Part shown: positions 52,950 through 61,004 of the stretch, in pieces
How the letters are laid out: every line of letters starts with the position of its first letter
Position numbering within the stretch: the stretch's first letter is position 1
Assembly: GCA_013815325.1 (NCBI GenBank)
Contig: JACDGM010000006.1
Span: 1-61,757, forward strand
DNA: 61,757 bases
DNA from: Chthoniobacterales bacterium
GTDB lineage: Bacteria; Verrucomicrobiota; Verrucomicrobiia; Chthoniobacterales; UBA10450
Direction: 5' to 3'
Program-made: the position numbers and the translations under genes
Notes under the pieces: generated by a model
Seen by the model: the letters and a program-made list of their open reading frames with translations, nothing else
What the model was told of the DNA's origin: nothing
Database searches by the model: none

Positions 52950-54203
52950 TCAGCCGCGCGTTTTCTGCAGTTTCGCGGCGAAGGCGCCGTCGATTCCCTC
53001 GCGGAAGGGAAGTGTCTGCTCCGGTCTCGTTAGGCGAAAAGCAGGGTGCGTGCGCAGGAAGGCCGCAACCACTTCTTCGTTCTCTTCCGGTTCCAGGCTG
53101 CAGGTGCTGTAGACTAACGAACCACCCGGCTTGAGCAGCGGCGCGACATTTTCCAGAATGGCCAGTTGCTGCGCCCGCATCCGCGTGAAATCCTCTGGAC
53201 GCAAACGCCAGCGCACGTCGACCCGGCGGCGCATCACGCCCGTATTGCTGCAGGGTGCGTCGAGCAGGATGTTGTAAAACGATTGCGGCTGGAAAGCGGC
53301 GGCGCGAATCGATTCCGCGTCCAGCCAATTGCACCGGACAATGGTCGCGTTCGTCACGCCCAGCCTAACGAGATTGCCGCGGAGACGGGGGAGCCGCGCT
53401 TCGTCGCGATCGGCGGAGATGAGCGTGCCGCGGTTCATCATCATTCCTGCGAGGTAGGCGGATTTGCCGCCGGGCGCGGCGCAGGCGTCCAGCACGGTTT
53501 CTCCAGCTGAGGGCTGCAACAGTTCGCAGGCAAGCGCGGTGCTCGGATCCTGAATGTAACAGTCACCATTCGCCAGGGCCGCGGCGGGTTCCGGCAAATC
53601 GACGAAGCCCGCGTGTTCGCCTAACGAGACGCTGCCGGGGTATTTCTGCATGAAGGCAGCAGCGCTGATCTTGAGCGGGTTGATGCGCGCATGAACCGTC
53701 GCGGGCTGGTTGTTCCAGCGGCAGAGCTCGATCGCGGATTCCGTGCCAAATTGTTGCGTCCATTTTTTGACGAGAAATTTCGGCTCGGAAAACTGAGCCG
53801 CGAGTGGTAGAGCGCGAGCCAGTTTGGTTAGGTGATCCTTCTCGCAAAGCGCTCGGCGCAGGAGGGCGTTGATCAAACCGCGCGCCCGCGGCGGGGCGAG
53901 CTCGACGGTCTCGAAGACGGCGGCGTGCGCTGCAGTCTCGATGAGGAGGAGTTGGTAGAGACCGAGCCGGAGAATGTCGCGTGAGGTGGAATCAACCGGC
54001 GCGGAACGCAATTGCGTGATCCAGAAATCGAGCAGGGTGAGGTTGCGCAGGAGGCCGTAGAAAAGCTCGAGCGCGAAGGCGCGATCGGTGGAGCGGAGCG
54101 CGCTGCGGGCGAAAGTGTCGGCGACAATTTGATCGGCAAATTCTGTTCCGGTGCGCCAGCGACACAAGGAGGCGAGGGCTAGCGCGCGGCTCGATTGTTT
54201 CAT
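52950..54203 (-). CDS. rsmB: 16S rRNA m5C967 methyltransferase RsmB
   Basis: The 417-residue enzyme methylates C967 of 16S rRNA. The N-terminal NusB-like domain (RALALASLCRWRTGTEFADQ) is followed by a SAM-dependent methyltransferase domain. It has the motif VLDACAAPGGKSAYLAGMM, the motif DAPCSNTGVMRRRVDVRWRL and the catalytic-Cys motif VYSTCSLEPEENE. Length fits RsmB rather than RsmF. It is convergent with the regulator gene. Five or more 8-mers lie in it or beside it (53027, 53363, 53619, 54217). Confidence 0.95.
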   Translation of the reverse strand: MKQSSRALALASLCRWRTGTEFADQIVADTFARSALRSTDRAFALELFYGLLRNLTLLDFWITQLRSAPVDSTSRDILRLGLYQLLLIETAAHAAVFETVELAPPRARGLINALLRRALCEKDHLTKLARALPLAAQFSEPKFLVKKWTQQFGTESAIELCRWNNQPATVHARINPLKISAAAFMQKYPGSVSLGEHAGFVDLPEPAAALANGDCYIQDPSTALACELLQPSAGETVLDACAAPGGKSAYLAGMMMNRGTLISADRDEARLPRLRGNLVRLGVTNATIVRCNWLDAESIRAAAFQPQSFYNILLDAPCSNTGVMRRRVDVRWRLRPEDFTRMRAQQLAILENVAPLLKPGGSLVYSTCSLEPEENEEVVAAFLRTHPAFRLTRPEQTLPFREGIDGAFAAKLQKTRG

Positions 54204-54265
54204 CTCCTCACACTTCGCCTAACGAGGTTGTTTTCAAATCCCGCGGCGGGTGGATTGCTCTTTCG

Positions 54266-54479
54266 GGGGAGCACGGGTTGTTAACCCATCGATGCCGGGC
54301 AGTCTGCCGGCATCCGCGCGGAGATCGCGTTTGCGATTCGGTAGAGCATTGCTGCGCGTGGGGGACTCGACGTAGAACGCGTTTTCTCCGAATGAACGCG
54401 ATCGCATTTCGCCCGCGTCGCCTTGCGCACGGGTCGGAGGTAACACCTCCAACCGACGGGGTGGCAGCCCGTGCTCCCC
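54266..54479. repeat. Palindromic repeat with GGGGAGCAC...GTGCTCCCC ends (longer member)
   Basis: A 214-base copy of the element at 18523-18652 with the same 9-base ends, GGGGAGCAC at 54266-54274 and GTGCTCCCC at 54471-54479. Its inner hairpin GTCGGAGGTAACACCTCC is comparable to that of the first member. It is longer because of an extra internal block. It lies between rsmB and ugd, upstream of rsmB. Confidence 0.75.
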
Positions 54480-54520
54480 GGAAAATCATTCGCCCCAACC
54501 TGGAATATTCAACGCTTTCG

Positions 54521-55834
54521 TTAGGCCGACTTGCCGCGCGGCCGGCCGATCGAGCTGTAATAAAAGCCGAGCTTCTGCATCGTTTCCGGATCGTAAAGAT
54601 TACGGCCGTCGAAGATCATCGGCGTGTGCATTTTTTCTTTCACGGCCGCGAGATCGACGTTGCCGAATTCCGCCCATTCCGTCGCGATGATGAGCGCCTC
54701 CGCGTCTTCCAGCGCTTCCATTGCTGTATTCGTTAGGCGGGCATCCGCGATCGATTTCACTTCTCTCGCTTTTTCCATCCCTTTCGGATCGTAGGCGGAG
54801 ACTTTGGCGCCTTCGCGCAGCATGTCAGCGACGAGTTCGATCGCGACCGAGGAGCGGATGTCGTCGGTGTCGGGCTTGAAGGTCAAACCCCAGACCGCGA
54901 TTTTTTTATCACGCAAGACCCAGAGCGCATCGCGCACGGCTTTGAGGAAGCGATCCTTCTGAGTCGCGTTGATCCGCTGCACTTCTTTGAGCAGGTTAAA
55001 AGGCACGCCGAGCTGCTCGCTGATGGTGATGAAGGCGGCGATGTCCTTTGGAAAACAAGAGCCGCCGTAGCCGATGCCGGCGTTGAGGAAATTCCGGCCA
55101 ATGCGCCGATCCATTCCGATGCCGTCGGCCACTTTCTCGATGTCGGCGCCGCTCGCTTCGCAAATCGCAGAGACGGCGTTGATGTAGGAAATTTTAAGCG
55201 CAAGGAAAGAGTTGGCGGCGTGTTTGATCAACTCCGCGCTGTTGATGTCGGTGACGAGGATCGGCGCCATAAACGGCTCGTACACTTTCTTCATCAGATC
55301 GATCGCGCGCTCGCTCTGCGCACCGATGACGATGCGATCGGGCTTCATGAGGTCGGCCACGGCGCAACCTTCGCGGAGGAATTCCGGGTTGCTCACGACG
55401 TCAAACTCGGCGCCATGTTTGTTGTAGCGCTTGATCGACTCTGCGACTTTCTCGCCCGTTTTCACCGGGACCGTACTCTTATCGACGATCACCCGATAGC
55501 CGGTGAGGACTCCGGCGATTTCGCGGGCGACCTTTTCGATAAAGCTGAGATCGACGCTGCCGTCGGCATCCTGCGGCGTGGGCACGGCGATAAAAATAAC
55601 CTGCCCGCCATCGACGCCTTCCTTGATGCTGCCGGTGAAGCGCAATCGTCGCGCGGAGACATTGCGGTGAATGATTTCCTCGAGGCCCGGCTCGTAGATC
55701 GGAACCTTGCCTTGCTGAAGCGACTCGACTTTGCGCGGGTCGTTATCGACGCAGATGACGTTATGGCCGACATCGGCAAAACAGGCGCCGGTGACGAGCC
55801 CGACGTAGCCGGAGCCAATTATTGAGAGATCCAT
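54521..55834 (-). CDS. ugd: UDP-glucose 6-dehydrogenase
   Basis: The 437-residue enzyme makes UDP-glucuronate from UDP-glucose with two NAD. The Rossmann motif GSGYVGLVTGACFADVGH (residues 7-24) is followed by IAVPTPQDADGSVDLS, NPEFLREGCAVADLMKPDR and the catalytic Cys260 in GYGGSCFPKD. The product is used for envelope polysaccharides. Gene is complete. Two 9-mers (54518-54526 and 54730-54738) lie at and near its 3' end. An inverted repeat is on its 5' side. Confidence 0.96.
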   Translation of the reverse strand: MDLSIIGSGYVGLVTGACFADVGHNVICVDNDPRKVESLQQGKVPIYEPGLEEIIHRNVSARRLRFTGSIKEGVDGGQVIFIAVPTPQDADGSVDLSFIEKVAREIAGVLTGYRVIVDKSTVPVKTGEKVAESIKRYNKHGAEFDVVSNPEFLREGCAVADLMKPDRIVIGAQSERAIDLMKKVYEPFMAPILVTDINSAELIKHAANSFLALKISYINAVSAICEASGADIEKVADGIGMDRRIGRNFLNAGIGYGGSCFPKDIAAFITISEQLGVPFNLLKEVQRINATQKDRFLKAVRDALWVLRDKKIAVWGLTFKPDTDDIRSSVAIELVADMLREGAKVSAYDPKGMEKAREVKSIADARLTNTAMEALEDAEALIIATEWAEFGNVDLAAVKEKMHTPMIFDGRNLYDPETMQKLGFYYSSIGRPRGKSA

Positions 55835-55840
55835 GGGGAC

Positions 55841-55922
55841 ATTTCTGATTGCTGATTCCTGATTGCTGAGTTGGTCGCGAAGGGCGCTGGCTGATTTGAA
55901 TCAGAAATCAGCAATCAGAAAT
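55841..55922. repeat. 24-bp inverted repeat between ugd and lptD
   Basis: ATTTCTGATTGCTGATTCCT begins the left arm (55841-55864), and the right arm (55899-55922) is its complement with one mismatch, around a 34-base loop. AT-rich arms and no T-run suggest a small repeat element rather than a terminator. It lies upstream of ugd and downstream of lptD. Confidence 0.8.
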
Positions 55923-55937
55923 TCTCTTCGTTCTCTC

Positions 55938-58196
55938 TCACTGCGTTTGGTTGGTGCCGGCGGGATCGAAGTTCAAATCAAAACTGAACTTCGGAAACGC
56001 CTTCAGCGTGAAAGTGAAAAGCACGCCGTATTCCTTCACACCGCCGTTGTCACGGATGATCCCGCCAACCGAAGCGACCCAACTGGTGAGGTCGCGATAA
56101 ATTTCGTAGCGCTGCTGCTCGAGGATTTTTGTGGTGGCTTCGTATTGTTCGAGCGCGCCCACGCCCCAGTTGTCGTTGATCCGATAATAGCCACCGATCG
56201 TGTAGAGACTGCTGTCGAGGAAGAACGGATTGTTGTTCAGATAACGATGGCCCACGGTCAGCTGCGTATTCGCGGTCGGCTGGAAGCGAATGCTCGTGTC
56301 GACTTCGGTGAAGCCCTTGTCGAGCAGCGGCAACTGCGAATCGATCACCAGCGTCGCCCACGGCACCGGCGTGAAGGTAAGTTTATTAAAAACGTTGGAG
56401 AACTGGGTGCGATCGAAAGGGTTGTCGATGTTCACATCGAAATAGGTGTCCAGCTCGAGCCAGCTCACAGTTAAATCGTCGCGCCGGGTCTGCAAGCGGT
56501 TGCGCACGCCGACGCGCGCGATCGTCCAGTTATCGAGCGAATCGATCGAAGTGTATTGCGGAAAATCGATCGGCTTGAGTTTCGTTGAAGGCTGGAAGCG
56601 ATCGAACTGCAGGATCGATAGCGGATCCGCCGTCGGATTCGAGACGTAGGAGAAATTTCCGTAAGGCTGGATGATATGGCGCAAGCCATCGAGGCCCAGC
56701 ACCTGCGTCTGCACTTGCTCCCATGCGCGCGAGACCTTGAAGGACGCTTCCAGGCCGGCGTTGAAAACCGTGCGGAAAGTTTCGCCGCCCAAGAACAACG
56801 GATTCAGGGTCGGATCGATCGTTGGATTAGCAATTGGGAATTCCGGCGCGAGCGGATCGGGCGTCGTCGTCGGGAAAATGGTCTTCCCGAGGTCGCGGGT
56901 CTGGCTGTAATAGGTCTCGCGAAATCCTATTCGCGGCACCACCGCGAGCCAGCCGAAATAAGTGTTCGGGTAGGTCAGTTGATGGAAGGTGTCGATTCGA
57001 AAAACGCTGTAATCCTCGAAGATAGAGCCGGTCGGGAAATTCCGGTTGAGCTCCGCCGCGCTCGTCTCGCCTTCGTAAAAAATGGGACCGCCGAAGAGCG
57101 GCTGGCGTTTAAGGTCGAGGTCGATTTCCGGGAGGCGCTCCGTGTTTTCAAAGAATGAATTTACCTGATACCGCGCGTAGCCGGTGAGCGCATAATTGTC
57201 ACCCGTGAGGGTGAGAGCGACATTGTTATCCGGCTGCGGATTAATCCGGAACTCCGACGGAAAAAAATCCTGAAGCAGAACGGCATCGCTCAGTTTGTTG
57301 ATGTCCGTCGTCGCCTCGAGGTTGTCGGTAATCTTCGTGCGACTCTGCACCGAAAGGCGGTAGCGGTCTGCAGGAATTCCGCCGCGCGGCAGCGAGGTCC
57401 GGTTTAACTCGGGGTTTTGATCCTGCAGGTAATAGGTGGTGATTTTGGCCTTGCTCTTGTCGTTTTTCCCGTAGTGGATCTCCGAGTCCAATCCGATGGC
57501 TGCGCCCCGTTCGGTGCGGTAGTCGAGTCGAAAGGTTGTGCTGATTTTTTCCCCGATCGGGAAAGTGATTTTGCCTAACAATGAAGGTCCCCACGAGCTC
57601 AGGTAAGCCGGGGCGATTGCGTAACTGAATTCCTGGTCGAGCGGCTGATAAACGTAGGGCCACCAAAAGATCGGCACCTTTCCGACGTAGAAGGTGACGT
57701 TGCGAAGAATCACCCGGTCATCGGGGTAAATCCGCACCCCGGTCGCCTTCAACTGGAAATCCGGATGCGCTCTGTCGTCGGTCGTGAAGGTGCCGTTCTT
57801 GATTTTGTATTCCGCATCTGAAGTGCTGTCGATCGTCCGCCCGGAGACGAGGTAGGGGTAAGTGCCCGAGCGCATGTTGTGCGCCTGAATCGCTTTGGTG
57901 TCGAGGCTATAGGTGGCCTCCTCGCCAAGGTAAAGCGAGATCCCGCGATAAATGCGCACATTGCCCTTGAGAAGCAGCTCCCGTTTTGCTGAATCGTATT
58001 GCGCGAAGTCGGAATAAAGATCGGTATCGCCGAAATGGATCGCGACATTGTCCCGCGCGGTGGCGAGGCCGTTCTCGTAGGTGGTCTGGCCGGTTGAGTT
58101 GATTTCCACCGGGAGCGACCCGGGTCCTGTGAGTTCCTGCGCAAACGCGAGGCGCGCGGCGAGCAGGAAAAAGAGCAGGAAGACCGGCTTGCGCAT
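55938..58196 (-). CDS. lptD: LPS-assembly protein LptD (OstA)
   Basis: LptD is the outer-membrane barrel that inserts lipopolysaccharide. The 752-residue product has a signal peptide (MRKPVFLLFFLLAARLAFAQ), an N-terminal LptA/OstA-like jellyroll (YENGLATARDNVAIHFGDTD, LLLKGNVRIYRGI) and a large C-terminal barrel. The barrel starts about residue 190 and has alternating aromatic strands ending LKAFPKFSFDLNFDP. The two cysteine pairs that lock E. coli LptD are not obvious, as in many distant homologues. No LptE is present. It contains no copy of the 8-mer over 2.2 kb, unlike its neighbours. Confidence 0.82.
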   Translation of the reverse strand: MRKPVFLLFFLLAARLAFAQELTGPGSLPVEINSTGQTTYENGLATARDNVAIHFGDTDLYSDFAQYDSAKRELLLKGNVRIYRGISLYLGEEATYSLDTKAIQAHNMRSGTYPYLVSGRTIDSTSDAEYKIKNGTFTTDDRAHPDFQLKATGVRIYPDDRVILRNVTFYVGKVPIFWWPYVYQPLDQEFSYAIAPAYLSSWGPSLLGKITFPIGEKISTTFRLDYRTERGAAIGLDSEIHYGKNDKSKAKITTYYLQDQNPELNRTSLPRGGIPADRYRLSVQSRTKITDNLEATTDINKLSDAVLLQDFFPSEFRINPQPDNNVALTLTGDNYALTGYARYQVNSFFENTERLPEIDLDLKRQPLFGGPIFYEGETSAAELNRNFPTGSIFEDYSVFRIDTFHQLTYPNTYFGWLAVVPRIGFRETYYSQTRDLGKTIFPTTTPDPLAPEFPIANPTIDPTLNPLFLGGETFRTVFNAGLEASFKVSRAWEQVQTQVLGLDGLRHIIQPYGNFSYVSNPTADPLSILQFDRFQPSTKLKPIDFPQYTSIDSLDNWTIARVGVRNRLQTRRDDLTVSWLELDTYFDVNIDNPFDRTQFSNVFNKLTFTPVPWATLVIDSQLPLLDKGFTEVDTSIRFQPTANTQLTVGHRYLNNNPFFLDSSLYTIGGYYRINDNWGVGALEQYEATTKILEQQRYEIYRDLTSWVASVGGIIRDNGGVKEYGVLFTFTLKAFPKFSFDLNFDPAGTNQTQ

Positions 58197-58358
58197 CGCG
58201 GGAGGGCGAACGTAACGGAGCGCCGGGAGCGTTGCAAAGTATAAACCCTTTCACGTCGCTCGTGCTCGTGCTCGTGATCGGGTGAAGAACGAGCACGATC
58301 TCTTTTCTCCGGCCTGATCGGACATCCTGGACCCGCCGCGGCGAGTCCCTCCGAGCCG
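58197..58358. other. Intergenic region with a GCTCGTGCTCGTG repeat
   Basis: Only a short imperfect hairpin is seen, from the GCTCGTGCTCGTGCTCGTGATC tract (58258-58280) and the GAACGAGCACGATC tract (58287-58300). It lies between lptD and the chain-length-factor-like gene. No gene is supported. Confidence 0.4.
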
Positions 58359-59486
58359 CTAGGTGCGGAGCACGAGCGCGGCGACTTGTTGATTCAATCC
58401 GCACGTCGTCACGAAGGCGCGCCGCCAGGGCGCTGCGGCTGGATTTTCCGCGGTCGTTAGGTCGAAATCCGGAGGCGCGCCTAACAATGACGGCAGCTCC
58501 TGTTTTCGTAGCGCCTGCGCCGCGCAGATCACTTGCCAGATTCCGCCCGCCGCGACGCTTTCGCCGAGCGCCGGCTTTAGCGTGTAGATCGCCGCGTCGG
58601 GGTAACATTTCTCCGCCACGCTGCGCTCCGCCTGATCGATGAAGGTTCCGTTGGCGCTTGCAATCAGCAGGTCGGTCCGCTCGTTCGTCGCGCAGTCGCG
58701 GCCGATCTCGCCCAGCTGCCTAACGAGCTCGCGCTGCCGCGCAAAATTTCCTCCCGAATGAATCTGCTCGATCGCGACCGCGCCTTCCCGCGCCAGCAGC
58801 ACCGCGCCCGCGCCCTCGCTCAAAACCGTCCCGCGCGCCGGTCGCGCGAAGGGCTCGATCGGCGGCCCCGTGCGCAGCAGTCGCCAGTGGCGATAAGCAT
58901 CGCAGAGCAGCCAATCCACTTCCTCGGCGCCGACCACAAGACATCGCTCCAACTCCGGATTGGCCATCAAATCCTCCGCCATTTTCAACCCCAGAATTCC
59001 CACCGCGCCGTCGCCCACCAGCGTGTAACTCGCACCCGTGATCCCGAGGATTGCCGCGAGATGACTCGCCGGGGCGTTGAAAACCGTCTCGGGAAAAAGC
59101 AGAGGGCTGGCCGCTTGGGCGCCCGATTTCACGATCTCGTGATAGAAGCGCTTCGTATAAATCACCCCACCATTCGAGATGGCGAAAACCAACGCCGTCC
59201 GCGCCGCGGCCGCGGCGTCCAGCTCGAGGCCGGCATCGCGCAAGGCGGCCAGCCCTGCGACTACCGCAAAGCGCGAGATCGCGCTCGAGCGCCGGAGCCG
59301 CGGATGGCGCGCGGCTTCCGTGACTGCCTCAGGCGGCACGCGAAAGGCGACCGCGCCTTTTTCGCCTAACGAATCTCCTAACGACGACGCGTCCGCCGCT
59401 TCCCCGGCACGCAACTTTTCCCAGACGCCCTGGACCGTGCTCCCAAGCGGCGTGACCCATCCCAAACCCGCGAGGCGCGTACTCAT
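58359..59486 (-). CDS. Beta-ketoacyl synthase homologue without catalytic residues (chain-length-factor-like)
   Basis: The 375-residue protein has the thiolase fold of ketosynthases (VVAGLAALRDAGLELDAAAA, ALVFAISNGGVIYTKRFYHE). All three active-site residues have changed: the Cys loop reads YTLVGDGAVGI (no Cys), the first His loop reads IASANGTFIDQ (Asn for His), and the second reads LKPALGESVAAGG (Glu for His). This is the pattern of chain-length-factor partners of KS heterodimers. Its gene overlaps the preceding active KS by 4 bases (59483-59486), so a heterodimer is likely. The product type is unknown, with no ACP or other modifying genes nearby. Confidence 0.8.
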   Translation of the reverse strand: MSTRLAGLGWVTPLGSTVQGVWEKLRAGEAADASSLGDSLGEKGAVAFRVPPEAVTEAARHPRLRRSSAISRFAVVAGLAALRDAGLELDAAAAARTALVFAISNGGVIYTKRFYHEIVKSGAQAASPLLFPETVFNAPASHLAAILGITGASYTLVGDGAVGILGLKMAEDLMANPELERCLVVGAEEVDWLLCDAYRHWRLLRTGPPIEPFARPARGTVLSEGAGAVLLAREGAVAIEQIHSGGNFARQRELVRQLGEIGRDCATNERTDLLIASANGTFIDQAERSVAEKCYPDAAIYTLKPALGESVAAGGIWQVICAAQALRKQELPSLLGAPPDFDLTTAENPAAAPWRRAFVTTCGLNQQVAALVLRT

Positions 59487-60712
59487 GCCGCGCGCGCCGC
59501 GAGCACGATCGTTGCGTTCGTGCCCCCGAAGCCGAAGGAATTCGAGAGCGCCACGCGTGGGGCGGCGAGGCGCGGCTCGTTCGCGACGATGTCGAGAGCG
59601 AGATCGGCGTCAGGCGCGCGGAAGTTGATGTTCGCCGGCAGAAACCCGTGACGGAGCGCGAGAAGCGTAATCACTCCTTCGATCGCGCCGGCTGCGCCTA
59701 ACGAGTGGCCCATCATTCCTTTGGTCGAGCTCACTGGCACCCGCCCGAGCAGCTCGGCGATGGCCCGGCCTTCCGCGGCATCGTTGAATGGCGTCGCCGT
59801 CCCGTGTGCGTTAACGTAATCGACTTCGTGAGGCGCGAGCCCCGCGCTCGTAAGCGCGCGCTCCATCGCCTGGCGCGGGCCGATCCCGGACGGATGCGGC
59901 TGAGTGAGATGATGATTGTCGGTCGAGATGCCGTAGCCGGTAATTTCCGCAAGAATGCTGGCCCCGCGCGCTTCAGCCGACGCGAGATTTTCCAAGGCGA
60001 GAAGCGCCGCGCCTTCGCCGAGGACAAGGCCGCTGCGCCGGCCATCGAACGGCCGGCATTTATCCGGCGTCGAGGCTTGCAACGAATCGAACCCGACAAA
60101 GACCAGTTCCGAAAGCGCGTCGTAGCCGCCGGTCAAAATGCGTTCGTAGCGACCGGAGCGGATACACTCGAAGGCATGGCCGATCGCGTTCGTGCCGGAG
60201 GCACAGGCGTTGGCAATCACCTGGCAGGGCGAGGCAAGGCCGCAGGCTTCGAGCGCGTCCACCGCCGGTTTTTGCGGCGGATAATTCGCAATCCAAGCCG
60301 GCACCCGCCGCGCCCGCGCGTCCGGCTGCTGGAGCGCGCGGTAATACTGTTCGCCGAAACTCATTCCGCCGCTCGTAGTGCCGACGACGGTGATCTCCGG
60401 GCGGAACTCCGGCGCTTGGGCAAGCAATTCGCGCAGCGCACAGATCGTCATGCGCGAGACGCGATGGAGCCGGCGCGCCTTGCGGTGGTTAGGTAGGGCA
60501 TCGGCTAAACTTGCGTCCGCCACCTGCCCGGCAGTCGTGCAATGGCATTGCTCCACCGGGAAACGTGTCACCGGCGAAACGCAATCACGCGCCTCGCGCA
60601 ACGCGGCGAGGGTGGCCTCGAAGCCGAGGCCGAGCGGACTCACTACGCCGGCTGCGACCACCGCGACGCGCGCTCCTCTTCCCCTCTCGCGATTGCTCAC
60701 ATGGCCGGTCAT
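59483..60712 (-). CDS. Beta-ketoacyl-ACP synthase II-like (active ketosynthase)
   Basis: The enzyme condenses malonyl-ACP with an acyl chain. From ATG at 60712 it has 409 residues, like FabF. The Cys-His-His set is complete: Cys170 in IANACASGTNAIG, His in VNAHGTATPFND and His in KGMMGHSLGAAGA. The NSFGFGGTNATIVL motif is at the end. An upstream in-frame extension (60713-60829) covers a dispersed repeat and is unlikely to be translated. Together with the chain-length-factor-like gene it suggests a dedicated acyl or polyene chain rather than ordinary fatty-acid synthesis. Two or more 9-mers are inside (59696, 59364 in the neighbour). Confidence 0.9.
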   Translation of the reverse strand: MTGHVSNRERGRGARVAVVAAGVVSPLGLGFEATLAALREARDCVSPVTRFPVEQCHCTTAGQVADASLADALPNHRKARRLHRVSRMTICALRELLAQAPEFRPEITVVGTTSGGMSFGEQYYRALQQPDARARRVPAWIANYPPQKPAVDALEACGLASPCQVIANACASGTNAIGHAFECIRSGRYERILTGGYDALSELVFVGFDSLQASTPDKCRPFDGRRSGLVLGEGAALLALENLASAEARGASILAEITGYGISTDNHHLTQPHPSGIGPRQAMERALTSAGLAPHEVDYVNAHGTATPFNDAAEGRAIAELLGRVPVSSTKGMMGHSLGAAGAIEGVITLLALRHGFLPANINFRAPDADLALDIVANEPRLAAPRVALSNSFGFGGTNATIVLAARAA

Positions 60713-60721
60713 CCTCTCAGA

Positions 60722-60820
60722 CGTTAACCACGGATTGCGCGTATGACACTGATGAAGAAACGATCGGGGCTTTCTGACCTTTCTGATCTGTGAAATCCGC
60801 GTAATCCGCGGTGATTTTTC
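60722..60820. repeat. Degenerate inverted repeat with ACCACGGATTGCGCG...CCGCGGTG ends
   Basis: TTAACCACGGATTGCGCGTA near 60723 and GCGTAATCCGCGGTG near 60799 are imperfect inverted arms around TTTCTGACCTTTCTGATC. Such AACCACGGATTACACGG-type elements are widespread in soil bacteria. It lies between the ketosynthase gene and the RRM gene. Confidence 0.5.
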
Positions 60821-61004
60821 TGCCGGCAAGGCTGAGACTTTCCGCCGCTTATTCCGCTTGCGCTCGTTCCTAAACCACCTTACATAGCCGCCAGAAATAG
60901 CAGCTCGGGAAGTTGGTAAATCGCCAGTTGAGTTTTCAGTGGCGATTCGAAACCCGATGAGCGGGAACAGTGATCGGGCGGCGTTTCATTTTAAATAGAC
61001 TCAG
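60821..61004. other. Promoter region of the RRM gene
   Basis: No gene is supported between the repeat and the RRM gene. The ATG at 61005 has no clear ribosome binding site; the upstream ATTTTAAATAGACTCAG is AT-rich and could be a promoter or leader. Confidence 0.35.

Larger units (their letters stand above)
3446..59704. repeat. Highly iterated octamer CCTAACGA / TCGTTAGG (9-mer GCCTAACGA)
   Basis: By manual count about 68 copies occur, 55 of them as the full 9-mer GCCTAACGA. Plus-strand copies start at 3446, 6533, 9976, 17995, 21502, 23936, 24325, 24340, 26224, 26628, 26882, 28620, 29217, 31097, 31160, 32156, 36322, 38234, 42879, 42981, 44108, 44530, 47211, 47258, 47667, 47837, 48589, 49398, 49839, 51493, 51865, 51964, 53363, 53619, 54217, 58718, 59364, 59377 and 59696. 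Minus-strand copies (TCGTTAGG) start at 13380, 16820, 19173, 21630, 23636, 27044, 27951, 28710, 30793, 32581, 34269, 35708, 36497, 37060, 37132, 37222, 37537, 40394, 45448, 45487, 46072, 46913, 48285, 50385, 51291, 53027, 54518, 54730 and 58454. Most are in coding sequence. Counts per 10 kb are 3, 4, 14, 14, 17 and 16. Role unknown; it has the density of DNA-uptake sequences or HIP1-like motifs. Confidence 0.9.
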
